A stretch of 21,700 nucleotides of DNA, from positions 1-21,700 of the IMG/VR virus record IMGVR_UViG_3300025280_000214. The stretch is one strand, 5' to 3'. Positions 7,301-15,188 of this stretch are shown here, one piece after another. The translations under genes and the position numbers were made by a program. The notes below the pieces were generated by a model. It ran no database searches. It saw only the letters and a program-made list of their open reading frames with translations, and was not told the origin of the DNA. The DNA comes from a virus. Position 1 is the stretch's first letter; each line of letters starts with the position of its first letter.

Positions 7301-10196
7301 AAATGCTTTTGTAGTCTTTGAGTACGGCTTCCTTCGCGTCGTCAACAGCCTTTTTATAAGCTGTCATTGCATTCGATATTCGAAGCACATCTCTAGTCGC
7401 GATAGCCCACTCGCCCTTCGCTGCTTTTACTGTTTTTACCCACTCATTGGCCTGCTGCTGAAGAGTATCCAGGTGCTCGAAGATGGTCTTATTCATCCCG
7501 ACATCGTTGTTACCGTAGATAGGACGTAAACGAAGCCAATAATTCATACTCTGGAAAAGTTTTTCGGCTTTGTTTATCTTCTGTCCCGTACCTTTTGGAT
7601 TGATATCGCGCTGACGCTTTACCGCATACGCGAGAGCATCTTCAAGCTCCTGGCCCTGTTTCAGGAGATGCTGATACCCGTCGCTATCCTTTAGCAGATC
7701 ATCAACTGTTCCATTAGGGATGTCGTATGCATCAGCTACACGAGAAACGAATTGGCCTGACTTGACCGCCATGATGTGCCTGGCGACATAGGTGGCGTAG
7801 TCGTCCATCGCCATGGATGGATCGATATACCATTGCCCAGCCCATTGGCCTTCTGCTTGAGAGGTAAACTGCCGCCTCTTGCTATGGGTGGTAGGAAGGA
7901 ACTGGCCTGTCTCATCTATTTTGAATGCGAGTTCCGGCTGAGGATCTTCCATTGGGAAATGACTGTCAGTTACCTTTCCCCCACCCATGGCATTCCTCGG
8001 GTAATAGGTTCCTCCAGAGCTTATAGACCGACCAGTGAATGCGTGGGTTACACCAGATCCAGCAGCACTAAGGGCAGTCTCGAGTTCACGGGCGATGTTC
8101 GCCATTTCCTCGAATACGTCGTAGGCATTCATCCAGTCGCCTTCTATCGGATTCCCCTGCCCATCGATGCGCTGTACAACGTTCCTGACAGACCGGAGTG
8201 GAGACCTATAGAGGCCAAGGTGTTCGATGATATCGCCTATGGATGGATCGAGATTATCGGCAACCCACTCTGTCTGATTGAAGACCACGTTGGTGTTTGG
8301 GTCTCTGGTGGTTAGGATATTGCCAGCAGCATCGTAACGGTCGACCTGATGTATAGGACCGGCAGCTTTGCCTGTGTTATCGAGGTAGTAGGTAGGAAGT
8401 CCCGTCATGGACTCTACATTTATCCGTGTATGCCCACGCAAGGTGTACCCAGATTCACCGATACCTTCCTCGAATAATCTATTTTGAACTGCAAAATGCC
8501 TACTTCCGACAGTGGTGGCCTCTATTACGTCCGGTGGAACTACGGCAGATGGTATGTCAGGCAGCACGACGCTATGATTCCCACGATTCTGAGCGTCCGT
8601 TGCACTACCTCTAACAAGTCCGGTAAAGCTGTTTCCACTAGCAAGAGTTAATTCCGCTTGTTCATCGAATTGCTCGGCTGCACGTCCCGTGTAGCCCCCG
8701 ACATTCCAACGCAACATGCCTGCTTTCTCGAGAGCGCCGATGTAGAAGTAGGTCTGCGACCTGGCTTTGGCAATCAATGCTTCCTGTCGATTCAGCCATT
8801 GATCCTGCACCGTCGTGATAGTTTCCCCTACGCGTCTGCCAAACCTAGACGATCTACTCGCTTTTTCTACTGCCTCTGGATCGACTCTGGCTTTGACACC
8901 GAAGCGAGCTTCCTTCATCCCTCTCAAGAACTCAGTGAGATTATGTCTGATCTGAACAACGCTATCGTGGATCATTTCCATATTGGATAGATCTTTATTG
9001 AGTAGCCTCTGTCCCTCTGGAGAGGCATCGACAGGCCTAAAGGAATCATAGATAGCGTTGCCTGTTGGTGGGGTAGGATCACTACCCTTCGGGTGTGTAC
9101 CCCAGAACCTTCTTCTCCACCACGGCGTGCCGTCTGCACCAGCACTGTCTAGGGCTTCGTTACGCCATAGGTCAGCTCCGCGCTGTCCGAAATGAAGTTG
9201 AGTATTCTCATTGAGCTTGCCTTCTCTGGCAGCTTTCTCGACGACATTCGTTGCCCTGCGGTTCACATCCGAACCCAGCGCACCACGGTTCAGTGCATCC
9301 CGGCGGAAATAGTTCACCGCTACTTTCAGCCCGCCTTCAGTTGTCGGATACAAGCTGGGATCAATAAGCATCCTTCCTGTTTTCCATGTCCCCGTAGTCG
9401 CCTTCCAAGGAAGATAAACACTCAAGCCTAGAGCCCTGCCTACTGTGGCTCCGACGGCGATATCGGTATATCGAGGCATATGGAATATCTGATTGACGCT
9501 ATGCCCAGCAACAGATACTGCCTTGCCAGCAGCACGGCCAGCGACCTCTCGTTTAGCACCTCTGCCTGCTTGGCTCTGTGCGATCTTCACGCTGGCCCTA
9601 GTAGCCGCTTGAAGGGCTTTCCTGCCCACCGCTGCCGATCCTCCAGTGAGTGCTACCTCTGCTGCTATCGTGGGAATATCTGCGCCAACTTCGATCAGTG
9701 CACGATTCGAAAATTCCCATGGGCCGAGTTTGCGGCGCTCGGTAAGTCCCGGCATAGCAGCATCTTGGATGTCAGCTTTCATCATGTACTGCTCTTCGAG
9801 AGAAGGCTCACGTCCTTCGGTGCGACGCCAATCCTCTTTGGTTTGCTCCAAGAGCAATCCCATCTGTGTCTCATCTGATGGATCGAGACGCTCTCCCCAC
9901 CCCTCCGGTATCAGACCTTTACTGATATCGGATGTGAAGTCGAGGACATCGCTACCTATCTCTCTCCCGAGATGAGAGGCGAGCCCTCCTAATCCTCGCT
10001 CGTCGTAGGTCTCACGCATCTCACCGAGACGCTGGATATCCTCGGTTACTCCATGGCGTGTATAGTCAAGGGCGGTAAGTGCCGCTCGTGCAACAGGCGC
10101 GAGTGGCCCTAGCTGATCCATGGAAAACCCACGACCGCCTGCTCGGGTTTCGATGCGCTTCCGCCTGTCCTCTATTTCTTGGTCTGTGAGAGCCAT
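4371..10196 (-). CDS. Giant internal/polyvalent virion protein, 1941 aa
   Basis: One intact frame of 1941 codons, by far the largest gene here. The N-terminus is charged and helical. Residues about 168-260 hold Ala/Gly-rich, partly hydrophobic stretches (EVALTGGSAAVGRKALQAAT) as seen in membrane-interacting ejection proteins. The middle is a long mixed region without recognisable catalytic motifs. Residues about 1185-1420 resemble the region of large polyvalent phage proteins where a 'FAPRF' segment is followed by 'NPNFLRVHAGPIDVSLLGPW' and hydrophobic stretches. About 1490-1590 is Lys/Glu/Arg-rich and helical. No MuF, lytic transglycosylase, protease or kinase signature was found by eye. Its ATG overlaps the stop of the 119-residue gene (TAATG), so the two are translationally coupled. 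I infer a protein packaged in the head and injected with DNA. Its position between portal and scaffold, rather than downstream of tail genes, is unusual. Confidence 0.78.
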   Translation of the reverse strand: MALTDQEIEDRRKRIETRAGGRGFSMDQLGPLAPVARAALTALDYTRHGVTEDIQRLGEMRETYDERGLGGLASHLGREIGSDVLDFTSDISKGLIPEGWGERLDPSDETQMGLLLEQTKEDWRRTEGREPSLEEQYMMKADIQDAAMPGLTERRKLGPWEFSNRALIEVGADIPTIAAEVALTGGSAAVGRKALQAATRASVKIAQSQAGRGAKREVAGRAAGKAVSVAGHSVNQIFHMPRYTDIAVGATVGRALGLSVYLPWKATTGTWKTGRMLIDPSLYPTTEGGLKVAVNYFRRDALNRGALGSDVNRRATNVVEKAAREGKLNENTQLHFGQRGADLWRNEALDSAGADGTPWWRRRFWGTHPKGSDPTPPTGNAIYDSFRPVDASPEGQRLLNKDLSNMEMIHDSVVQIRHNLTEFLRGMKEARFGVKARVDPEAVEKASRSSRFGRRVGETITTVQDQWLNRQEALIAKARSQTYFYIGALEKAGMLRWNVGGYTGRAAEQFDEQAELTLASGNSFTGLVRGSATDAQNRGNHSVVLPDIPSAVVPPDVIEATTVGSRHFAVQNRLFEEGIGESGYTLRGHTRINVESMTGLPTYYLDNTGKAAGPIHQVDRYDAAGNILTTRDPNTNVVFNQTEWVADNLDPSIGDIIEHLGLYRSPLRSVRNVVQRIDGQGNPIEGDWMNAYDVFEEMANIARELETALSAAGSGVTHAFTGRSISSGGTYYPRNAMGGGKVTDSHFPMEDPQPELAFKIDETGQFLPTTHSKRRQFTSQAEGQWAGQWYIDPSMAMDDYATYVARHIMAVKSGQFVSRVADAYDIPNGTVDDLLKDSDGYQHLLKQGQELEDALAYAVKRQRDINPKGTGQKINKAEKLFQSMNYWLRLRPIYGNNDVGMNKTIFEHLDTLQQQANEWVKTVKAAKGEWAIATRDVLRISNAMTAYKKAVDDAKEAVLKDYKSISGVAEATGTGLEGLYFPKVLAQSILSSNLVREKASDAIFLARVNSYMRMVGATGDFSAFGIQGWTGVLGDTLDRAGVINLRTGANEIKIDRRGDAFTALRASWDAFGNNGDQVVGEYFWRQEQMALQMGTLTPTDAANAGLAILKNAPDLNYTSAAGLRSLPGIKKFDRVFTHYGNVFRYERFDTDMAIEMMRTGKTAQQLIQDGTATEIATVANFMSGVGRRGFLGTPGQMLLFAPRFLHARMKMLSLAAQGLMPGVTKTTQQRVAAQHLSRAFGNATYLTFMINELLGEETDINPFVRNQATKQWYFNPNFLRVHAGPIDVSLLGPWDGMLRLTTLPLLILANVGQEGWSSLSALRSAVSAPGTGYGLDMAFGSDVIGRSTAPPKDSSLGEQAAWFLDQFAEHLTPFAWSEFAFSQPGQQSIVSRVFGGFNELTSDPLKGIGTIAAGVGQTAGQLMGVKSAYETINEAKNEAYNDILENMNHEQKLQVFGVDTGAMTEEEMEQLWAQAGEAWWKRAVDIGEDWSVSISFRGRLGDQVPKWEDIANDHKKKIKEMISSGAFKDVMTPEEMADFESRINERRARSASAYDQYKLEREAIDRRQLDAVRAIEDAYNNPDPGWRKGLITVTYINEDGEQVTEDVNLWPGDLKAYSKYMRTVNGNFAKARRILTAPGGTYYKVVEDLFGEGELSRNVSEWDVDIYDAAQYFYFDTFYEETKDKEGKILPSIVSGLDGTIDWNLKDKKTEHWYKMMEERYPSIARERLTRYLWRVEDSMVKDSPPLTETLFEMQKYISRQPLVDGNTYYEFDNIGIDLLTKASGLDRETVENFYIQWKAAGSDAKKNIATEARSAGIINLEDIDRLRQTYMDSYFNMRDAAAQNLRGTEYQTEREGRALIESMLAILDKRYSTNKKPYSRRAQEAFSILERHRRGDKLIPNMTEFVIAVSEGTTLEPWRKTSEERTLPRTKVTAGAILAP

Positions 10197-10555
10197 TAGT
10201 AGAAGATGTGCCTTGTCCTAGGATCGGTGTAGGTCTTGGTCACGCCGCGCTCGAACTGAGGCAACTGTCCATACCGTTTCGTCCATGGGTCGGTTTCGAG
10301 GAATTGTTCGAATGAGGCTGGCTCTCTTCCCTCACGCATTGCGGTTCCCCACGCTCCCATGTATTGGCCGAAGACATCGTTGTAGGCCTGCTGGAAGTAA
10401 CGTCCGCGGCTCGGGCTAGCTGCACCGAATCGCTGACCGGCAAGTGAACTGTAGTACTGCGGAAGACCTGCGACATACCCTGGCTCCGTCATACTTAATA
10501 GCATCGAACCCCAGTCGCTATTGGCTAGGAAATCACCGAATACATTCTCTTCCAT
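10196..10555 (-). CDS. Probable virion protein, 119 aa
   Basis: A 119-residue protein rich in aromatic residues, Gly, Ser and Arg, starting MEENVFGDFLANSDWGSMLL. The centre has a Tyr/Gln/Phe-rich segment (RGRYFQQAYNDVFGQYMGAW, about residues 50-69). There are no cysteines and no membrane segment. AGGGAG lies upstream of the start. A second ATG 5 bases earlier is out of frame and stops quickly. The stop overlaps the start of the giant gene by one base, indicating coupled translation. The aromatic/Gly/Gln composition resembles the 250-residue protein just upstream. Both probably are head-internal or connector proteins working with the giant protein. That is inference from operon position, and I know no family. 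Confidence 0.65.
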   Translation of the reverse strand: MEENVFGDFLANSDWGSMLLSMTEPGYVAGLPQYYSSLAGQRFGAASPSRGRYFQQAYNDVFGQYMGAWGTAMREGREPASFEQFLETDPWTKRYGQLPQFERGVTKTYTDPRTRHIFY

Positions 10556-10567
10556 GCCATGTTCTCC

Positions 10568-11320
10568 CTACCCGCCGAATGCCAACCGCCCCGCTGCCTG
10601 AGCCGGTTTCCCTTCGCCAGCCGCCACCGCTGGCTTGCTCGCATCGAGCCACCACTGAAGGAAACTTCCCGCTCCTGCTGTTGGATTCTGCCCTATGTAT
10701 GCGGTGAAGAGTTCATCGACAAGGCTAGAGATAGCTTGGCCCGTGGCTCCAGCATACTGGCGCTCACCGCCCATCTCATCGGGGCGTTGCATCGCCATAA
10801 GCTTGATGAGGTTTTGGACGTTCGTGCCAGCCTCTGCTCCGGTGCCATAGGTCTCTCGGTATTGAGCAAGCTCCGCCGGTGTCAGATTTTGTATCGCTGC
10901 GTAATTGGGTGTCCCCAATCCATAGTATGCGGACCCATAGCTAGGAATGGCAGAGTAATCAAAGAATTGATCAGCCGTCATCCCTGCCAGGCCAGCGGCG
11001 GCATATGCCCTATTACGGATGTCGGCTCCTGTTAATGGAGTAACTCCTAGGTTCGTTCCAGTAGGGACTGCGGGATAATTAAATCCAGGGTTTATACCTC
11101 CACCAGCGCCATAGGCACCGAGCCAGTTGGCAAATTGACCACCATATTCAGGTTGCCGCAACTGCCATCTCGCGGTTAGTGGATCTTGTTGCCCCCAGAA
11201 AGCTTGCCGTGCTGGGCCTGGGGCCATACCGCTTGCGAATTGATAGAACTGTTGCCCAGGTTGTTGCATCCCTGTGACGCTAGCACCATACGAGGCCAGG
11301 ATATCTTCGAGCGTTGCCAT
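10568..11320 (-). CDS. Gly/Ala/Gln-rich probable virion protein, 250 aa
   Basis: The 250-residue product is rich in Ala, Gly, Gln, Tyr and Pro and has low charge. The N-terminus (MATLEDILASYGASVTGMQQ) leads into a Gln/Phe/Gly region, then a segment with many Tyr residues and a helical part about residues 165-220, ending in an Ala/Gly tail. No cysteine, signal peptide or catalytic motif. The ATG is preceded by AAGGAG about 6 bases upstream, and the gene lies 10 bases after the 666-residue gene. Such composition is common in internal virion and ejection-type proteins. I assign it to the head interior or neck on that basis only. Confidence 0.65.
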   Translation of the reverse strand: MATLEDILASYGASVTGMQQPGQQFYQFASGMAPGPARQAFWGQQDPLTARWQLRQPEYGGQFANWLGAYGAGGGINPGFNYPAVPTGTNLGVTPLTGADIRNRAYAAAGLAGMTADQFFDYSAIPSYGSAYYGLGTPNYAAIQNLTPAELAQYRETYGTGAEAGTNVQNLIKLMAMQRPDEMGGERQYAGATGQAISSLVDELFTAYIGQNPTAGAGSFLQWWLDASKPAVAAGEGKPAQAAGRLAFGG

Positions 11321-11330
11321 AGTTCTCTCC

Positions 11331-13331
11331 TTATTTCACATATGCTCGGAGGTATGATTCGACTGATCTGCCAGAGCGTACCCATGAAGAAAGCCCGCTT
11401 GTCATCAATTTCTGATTCTCTATGATGTCGTATCGGCCTGCTCCTTTTGGCGAGATGTAGGTCCCAATCAACGCACCGGTACGGTTTATAGCTTTACTAT
11501 CGGTTGGGTCTATAAATGCGGCTCGTTGCCACGCCAGATCAGGCCCCGCTTCACTCACAATTTGTTGGTGATCATCGTACGATAGACCTTCGAGTGCTGA
11601 CATCGCATCTACCATCTCACGTACGCTCTCACGAGTCTCTTCGCTAGTCAGCACAGATATATCACCGAGGAAGTCGCCTACATACTTGCCATAGTCGGTC
11701 ATTCGGTCTTGGTCACGCTCGGCATCCATCTCCGTCTCGCCTCCCCATCCGTACTCTGGGATTACTCCGTAATCGGTAACCCCGCTTACCGATGGAGGTC
11801 GCGTGAGGTAGTAATGCACATCAGCATCAGCACTGAGGTGTGGAAGTACCTGTTGTGCATTGTGTGAAGAGGAGCCTTCTAGCTGGTTGAACTGTCTTTC
11901 AAATATGATCGAGTGCGGTGAGATATCTGCCCCTGGACTTCTAAATACATCTGTTAAGGGATCGAGCGGCGTAGGGGTAGGTGTCATTGTCTCCGGTCCG
12001 TGAGGAAGGGTTGTCACGGTCAATGGTTGCGTAGGCTTATCCGTCGTAGGGGTAAGGGCAGTAGAGACAGGATCAGTAGGATTCCATCCGGGGAAAACAA
12101 CATCGAGTGCATTGGCGACATTGCCTAATTGCTGCTCATTCATAGCGTCACTAACTGCATTCTTATCATCTTCATCGAGCGTACCCCAGTACGTCATCGC
12201 ACTGGCAAGGTCTTCGGCAGGCCGGTCTCCACGCGGTAGACTCTGGTCAAGACCCCCTCCTCCAAAAGGTAAGTATCCACTCTTCATACCACCAGTATCG
12301 CCGCCTCCGCTAGACACAGTGGTCGGTGAGTAGTCTATTGCGAGATTTGGCTGAATGCCCGGTCCGCCATCAGCAATCGTAGTATTGGTTCTTTCTATCT
12401 GTCCAAGTATGTTGTCTATCGAGTCTATGACGAAGCTTGATGTGCCCTGATCTCGCAACTGATTGACGAATATCCGCACATCCTCTGGCAATGCCCATGG
12501 ATTCGGGTCTGTAAGCGAGGCAGTGAGATCCGAGAGAAACTCGGTGATAGATTCGGTATTACGAAAATCGCTATGGAGATCGGCCACGGCCTGGTTCGCT
12601 GCTGTCGTTTGGACCACTTGCTCCATATGACTTGCGGATGCTCCTGATATTCCGGATGACATTCCGAAAATGTCACGACCTAGGTTCTCGAAGGTATCCG
12701 TAACGAAATCAGCGGCAGTATTGAGCCAGTCGAATGCGCCTCCACGATCTTCTTCAGGCGCGCTTACTCTATCAAGAGGTGAGGCATAAGCAATCTCGGG
12801 TGAGAGTGGATTAAGTTGGTTTAGCCAATCGCCTGCCGTATCCCACATCGAGTTGAGACTATCGATCCAGCCGTTATCGACTGCCGCGTCATCGATGCTA
12901 TTGAGCAGGTCATCTATCCCGTCACCGGCATAATCCAGTACCATATCAGTACTGTTGAAAGCTGCATCGAAGTCGTACGGGTCTGCGCCACCGAGGGCAT
13001 CTATGCCAGGGTAGAGACCGATGAGGCTATCGACCTCGTTCTGCTCGAGACTCGGACCCCACGGAGTCAGCATCCCCATCATGGGAGCGCCCGTTCGGGC
13101 TTCTACTCCCTTCTGGTAGACGGCCTTCTCCACCGCGAACGGATCATTGTTCTCTATCTCAAAGGGATCGAGAGTAGCTGTATCACCGTACCCAAATATT
13201 TGATTGATATGGTTATCCATAGCAGCGTCAAACGTCAGGTCGTCAAACCACATATCGTAGATGACAGCTTCCGGTGCGCCCGTGTAGACAGACTCGAATA
13301 GGTCAGGGACATGGTCGGTGTTATGTGGCAT
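11331..13331 (-). CDS. Large acidic virion-type protein, 666 aa
   Basis: A 666-residue, strongly acidic protein (many Asp/Thr/Ser), starting MPHNTDHVPDLFESVYTGAP directly after the portal stop (TAGATG) with GGGAGG inside the portal gene as ribosome binding site. The first half has repeated acidic helical stretches (about residues 120-215, many Asp-Asp/Ile-Asp pairs). About residues 425-470 is a Thr/Pro-rich linker (LTPTTDKPTQPLTVTT, then TPTPTPLDPL). The C-terminal 150 residues look globular again. No catalytic or membrane motif is seen. The immediate position after portal suggests a head-interior or portal-associated protein, produced at levels linked to portal by translational coupling. Family not recognised. 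Confidence 0.68.
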   Translation of the reverse strand: MPHNTDHVPDLFESVYTGAPEAVIYDMWFDDLTFDAAMDNHINQIFGYGDTATLDPFEIENNDPFAVEKAVYQKGVEARTGAPMMGMLTPWGPSLEQNEVDSLIGLYPGIDALGGADPYDFDAAFNSTDMVLDYAGDGIDDLLNSIDDAAVDNGWIDSLNSMWDTAGDWLNQLNPLSPEIAYASPLDRVSAPEEDRGGAFDWLNTAADFVTDTFENLGRDIFGMSSGISGASASHMEQVVQTTAANQAVADLHSDFRNTESITEFLSDLTASLTDPNPWALPEDVRIFVNQLRDQGTSSFVIDSIDNILGQIERTNTTIADGGPGIQPNLAIDYSPTTVSSGGGDTGGMKSGYLPFGGGGLDQSLPRGDRPAEDLASAMTYWGTLDEDDKNAVSDAMNEQQLGNVANALDVVFPGWNPTDPVSTALTPTTDKPTQPLTVTTLPHGPETMTPTPTPLDPLTDVFRSPGADISPHSIIFERQFNQLEGSSSHNAQQVLPHLSADADVHYYLTRPPSVSGVTDYGVIPEYGWGGETEMDAERDQDRMTDYGKYVGDFLGDISVLTSEETRESVREMVDAMSALEGLSYDDHQQIVSEAGPDLAWQRAAFIDPTDSKAINRTGALIGTYISPKGAGRYDIIENQKLMTSGLSSWVRSGRSVESYLRAYVK

Positions 13332-15188
13332 CTACGGACCTCCCTGAGCCCCTGGACGTGGCGTGCCTGGTGGCACGTTTGGACCCGGTTGCGGTACGGG
13401 CATAGGCGGAGGAACGCCCATCATGGCGTTCGGCATCACCTCTGGTGCCATGGTTGGAGGGCCACCGGGAGGCGGACCCATGGGCGGACCTCCGCCAGGC
13501 ATAGGTGGGCCTTCACCGGGCATAGGTGGCCCCATAGGAGGCTGTGGCGGCGCTGGGGGTGCTGCTCGTTGCTCTGCCATCTGACGCTTCTGCATCAGCA
13601 CGCTCATCAATTCGCCGAGGTAGAACTTCGCGAGGTCCGATCGCCCCTGGCGCTCTGCCGCACGCAGGAGGGTCCATAGCGCCGCCTCGGGCAGCATGCG
13701 CTCGGCCATCTGTTCCTTGATGGCGTCGTCCATCTGATCCGCGTCCTGTAATGCGAGGATGCGGTCTCGGATCGCGCGGTCGGAGAGTAGTGGGGTGGGG
13801 CCTTCGCGGGCGATCTGGGCCATGGAGTAGCGGGTCATGTCGTCCTGCGGTAGCTGTCCGACGAGGGTGACCACCGGTTGGCTCGTGCCCTTGATCATCT
13901 CGGTGGTTATCTCTTCGGTGAAGTAGACACGGTTCCTGTCCATGCCCGATATCTCCATGGACTGGAACGCTCCCTCAGAATACTGGTCTGCTATCAGGTT
14001 GAAGATCATCTGATAGGCCTTCTCGACACCCCGCAGATACTTCGATACGACGGTCTCCACGCCCTGTCTGAGCGTATTGATCGCGAACCCGGAGAGTTGG
14101 AAGGGAAGCTCGCCGTACACTGAGTAGGGAAGGGAGCCGCGCTGCATCTCGCCGGAGACGAGTGTCATGAAGGCACCTGTCTCCTTCGCCATCTCCAGCA
14201 ACCCGAGCGGTTCCACGTTCTCGTTCTGGGCAAGGGCGATCTCTGAGCCCTCCAGGTACGGGTCTTCGTCGAGAGACTTCGTCCCGTCGCGGGAGCGGAC
14301 GATGAGGCCCTGCCTGCGCGAGCGGGCGGTCAACTCCAAGAGCGTGCTCATCATCAGGTTGTGCTTCGGGTAGAGGTCTCTCGTGGCCCGGAACACGGAC
14401 TCGCCAACGTCGGCTATCGTGTCTCTCATAGAAGACTGGGTAAGACTCACGATATAGGGGTTCGCCCCGATGGGGCCGATGAAGGCGGGCACCTGATCAG
14501 CGCCGTGGCGCTGTTGCTTCTTCACCACCCGTAGCAACGGATTCCTATCGGAACCGTTGTGGATGATGATCGTGTTCATCTCCTTGTCATAGAAGTCGTA
14601 GACATCTATGCCATCGGCAGAGTAGGGCGCATCCCAGTCGATCTTGATGTTGTACTGGGAGAATATCTGGTCTTTCGTCTTCGGAACCTTGTAGCAGGCC
14701 CATTCCAGACCTTCCGGCCCCGTTCCCCAATAGGTATGAAGTGGGTCCCACGGGGTGATGTCCACGTAGGTCGAGCCGTTATCTCTCTTCGCCAGCAGTG
14801 CCCTGCCTGCGTACCAGCCACGCACCGTGACGTACCAGGCAAGTTGGTCTCGTATCTCCGGTAGCATCATGCGGGAGAGACGCTCGTTCGCGGCCCGTTC
14901 CACGCCTATCAGGAATCGCTCCTTCATGTCGTTGCGTTCCCTTAGCTCCGGGTCTGCTCCGTCATGGGGGATACGCACCGTCATATCGGCCCCTGCTATC
15001 CAGCCGATCACCTTCTCCGCATAGGTCTGCGGCTCGTTCGACGTGTAGGACTGATAGCCTTCCCCGGCGTTATACGGCTCCAGGCGATAGAGGGCGTGAT
15101 CGTCCTGCATGCGCTGGCGCAGCGGTTCGGTCGCGTCATAGTGCCCATCTACGAGGGCTACGATGTCTTCAGGCCGTCTTCTCGCCAC
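13332..15188 (-). CDS. Portal protein
   Basis: The 618-residue protein follows the large terminase and has the expected size and layout of a phage portal, the dodecameric ring through which DNA enters and leaves the head. An N-terminal helical region with Tyr/Trp/Asn-rich motifs (residues about 35-65) is followed by a wing/clip region with WDP near 'DITPWDPLHTYWG' (about 143-155). A long helical stem/crown region and a C-terminal helix then run to residue about 543. The start is GTG, with AAGGTGGG about 8 bases upstream, adjoining the terminase stop. The last 75 residues are an extreme Pro/Gly/Met tail of repeated PPMPG-like units, probably disordered. This tail is extra to the fold. The portal call is from pattern and synteny. 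Confidence 0.87.
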   Translation of the reverse strand: MARRRPEDIVALVDGHYDATEPLRQRMQDDHALYRLEPYNAGEGYQSYTSNEPQTYAEKVIGWIAGADMTVRIPHDGADPELRERNDMKERFLIGVERAANERLSRMMLPEIRDQLAWYVTVRGWYAGRALLAKRDNGSTYVDITPWDPLHTYWGTGPEGLEWACYKVPKTKDQIFSQYNIKIDWDAPYSADGIDVYDFYDKEMNTIIIHNGSDRNPLLRVVKKQQRHGADQVPAFIGPIGANPYIVSLTQSSMRDTIADVGESVFRATRDLYPKHNLMMSTLLELTARSRRQGLIVRSRDGTKSLDEDPYLEGSEIALAQNENVEPLGLLEMAKETGAFMTLVSGEMQRGSLPYSVYGELPFQLSGFAINTLRQGVETVVSKYLRGVEKAYQMIFNLIADQYSEGAFQSMEISGMDRNRVYFTEEITTEMIKGTSQPVVTLVGQLPQDDMTRYSMAQIAREGPTPLLSDRAIRDRILALQDADQMDDAIKEQMAERMLPEAALWTLLRAAERQGRSDLAKFYLGELMSVLMQKRQMAEQRAAPPAPPQPPMGPPMPGEGPPMPGGGPPMGPPPGGPPTMAPEVMPNAMMGVPPPMPVPQPGPNVPPGTPRPGAQGGP

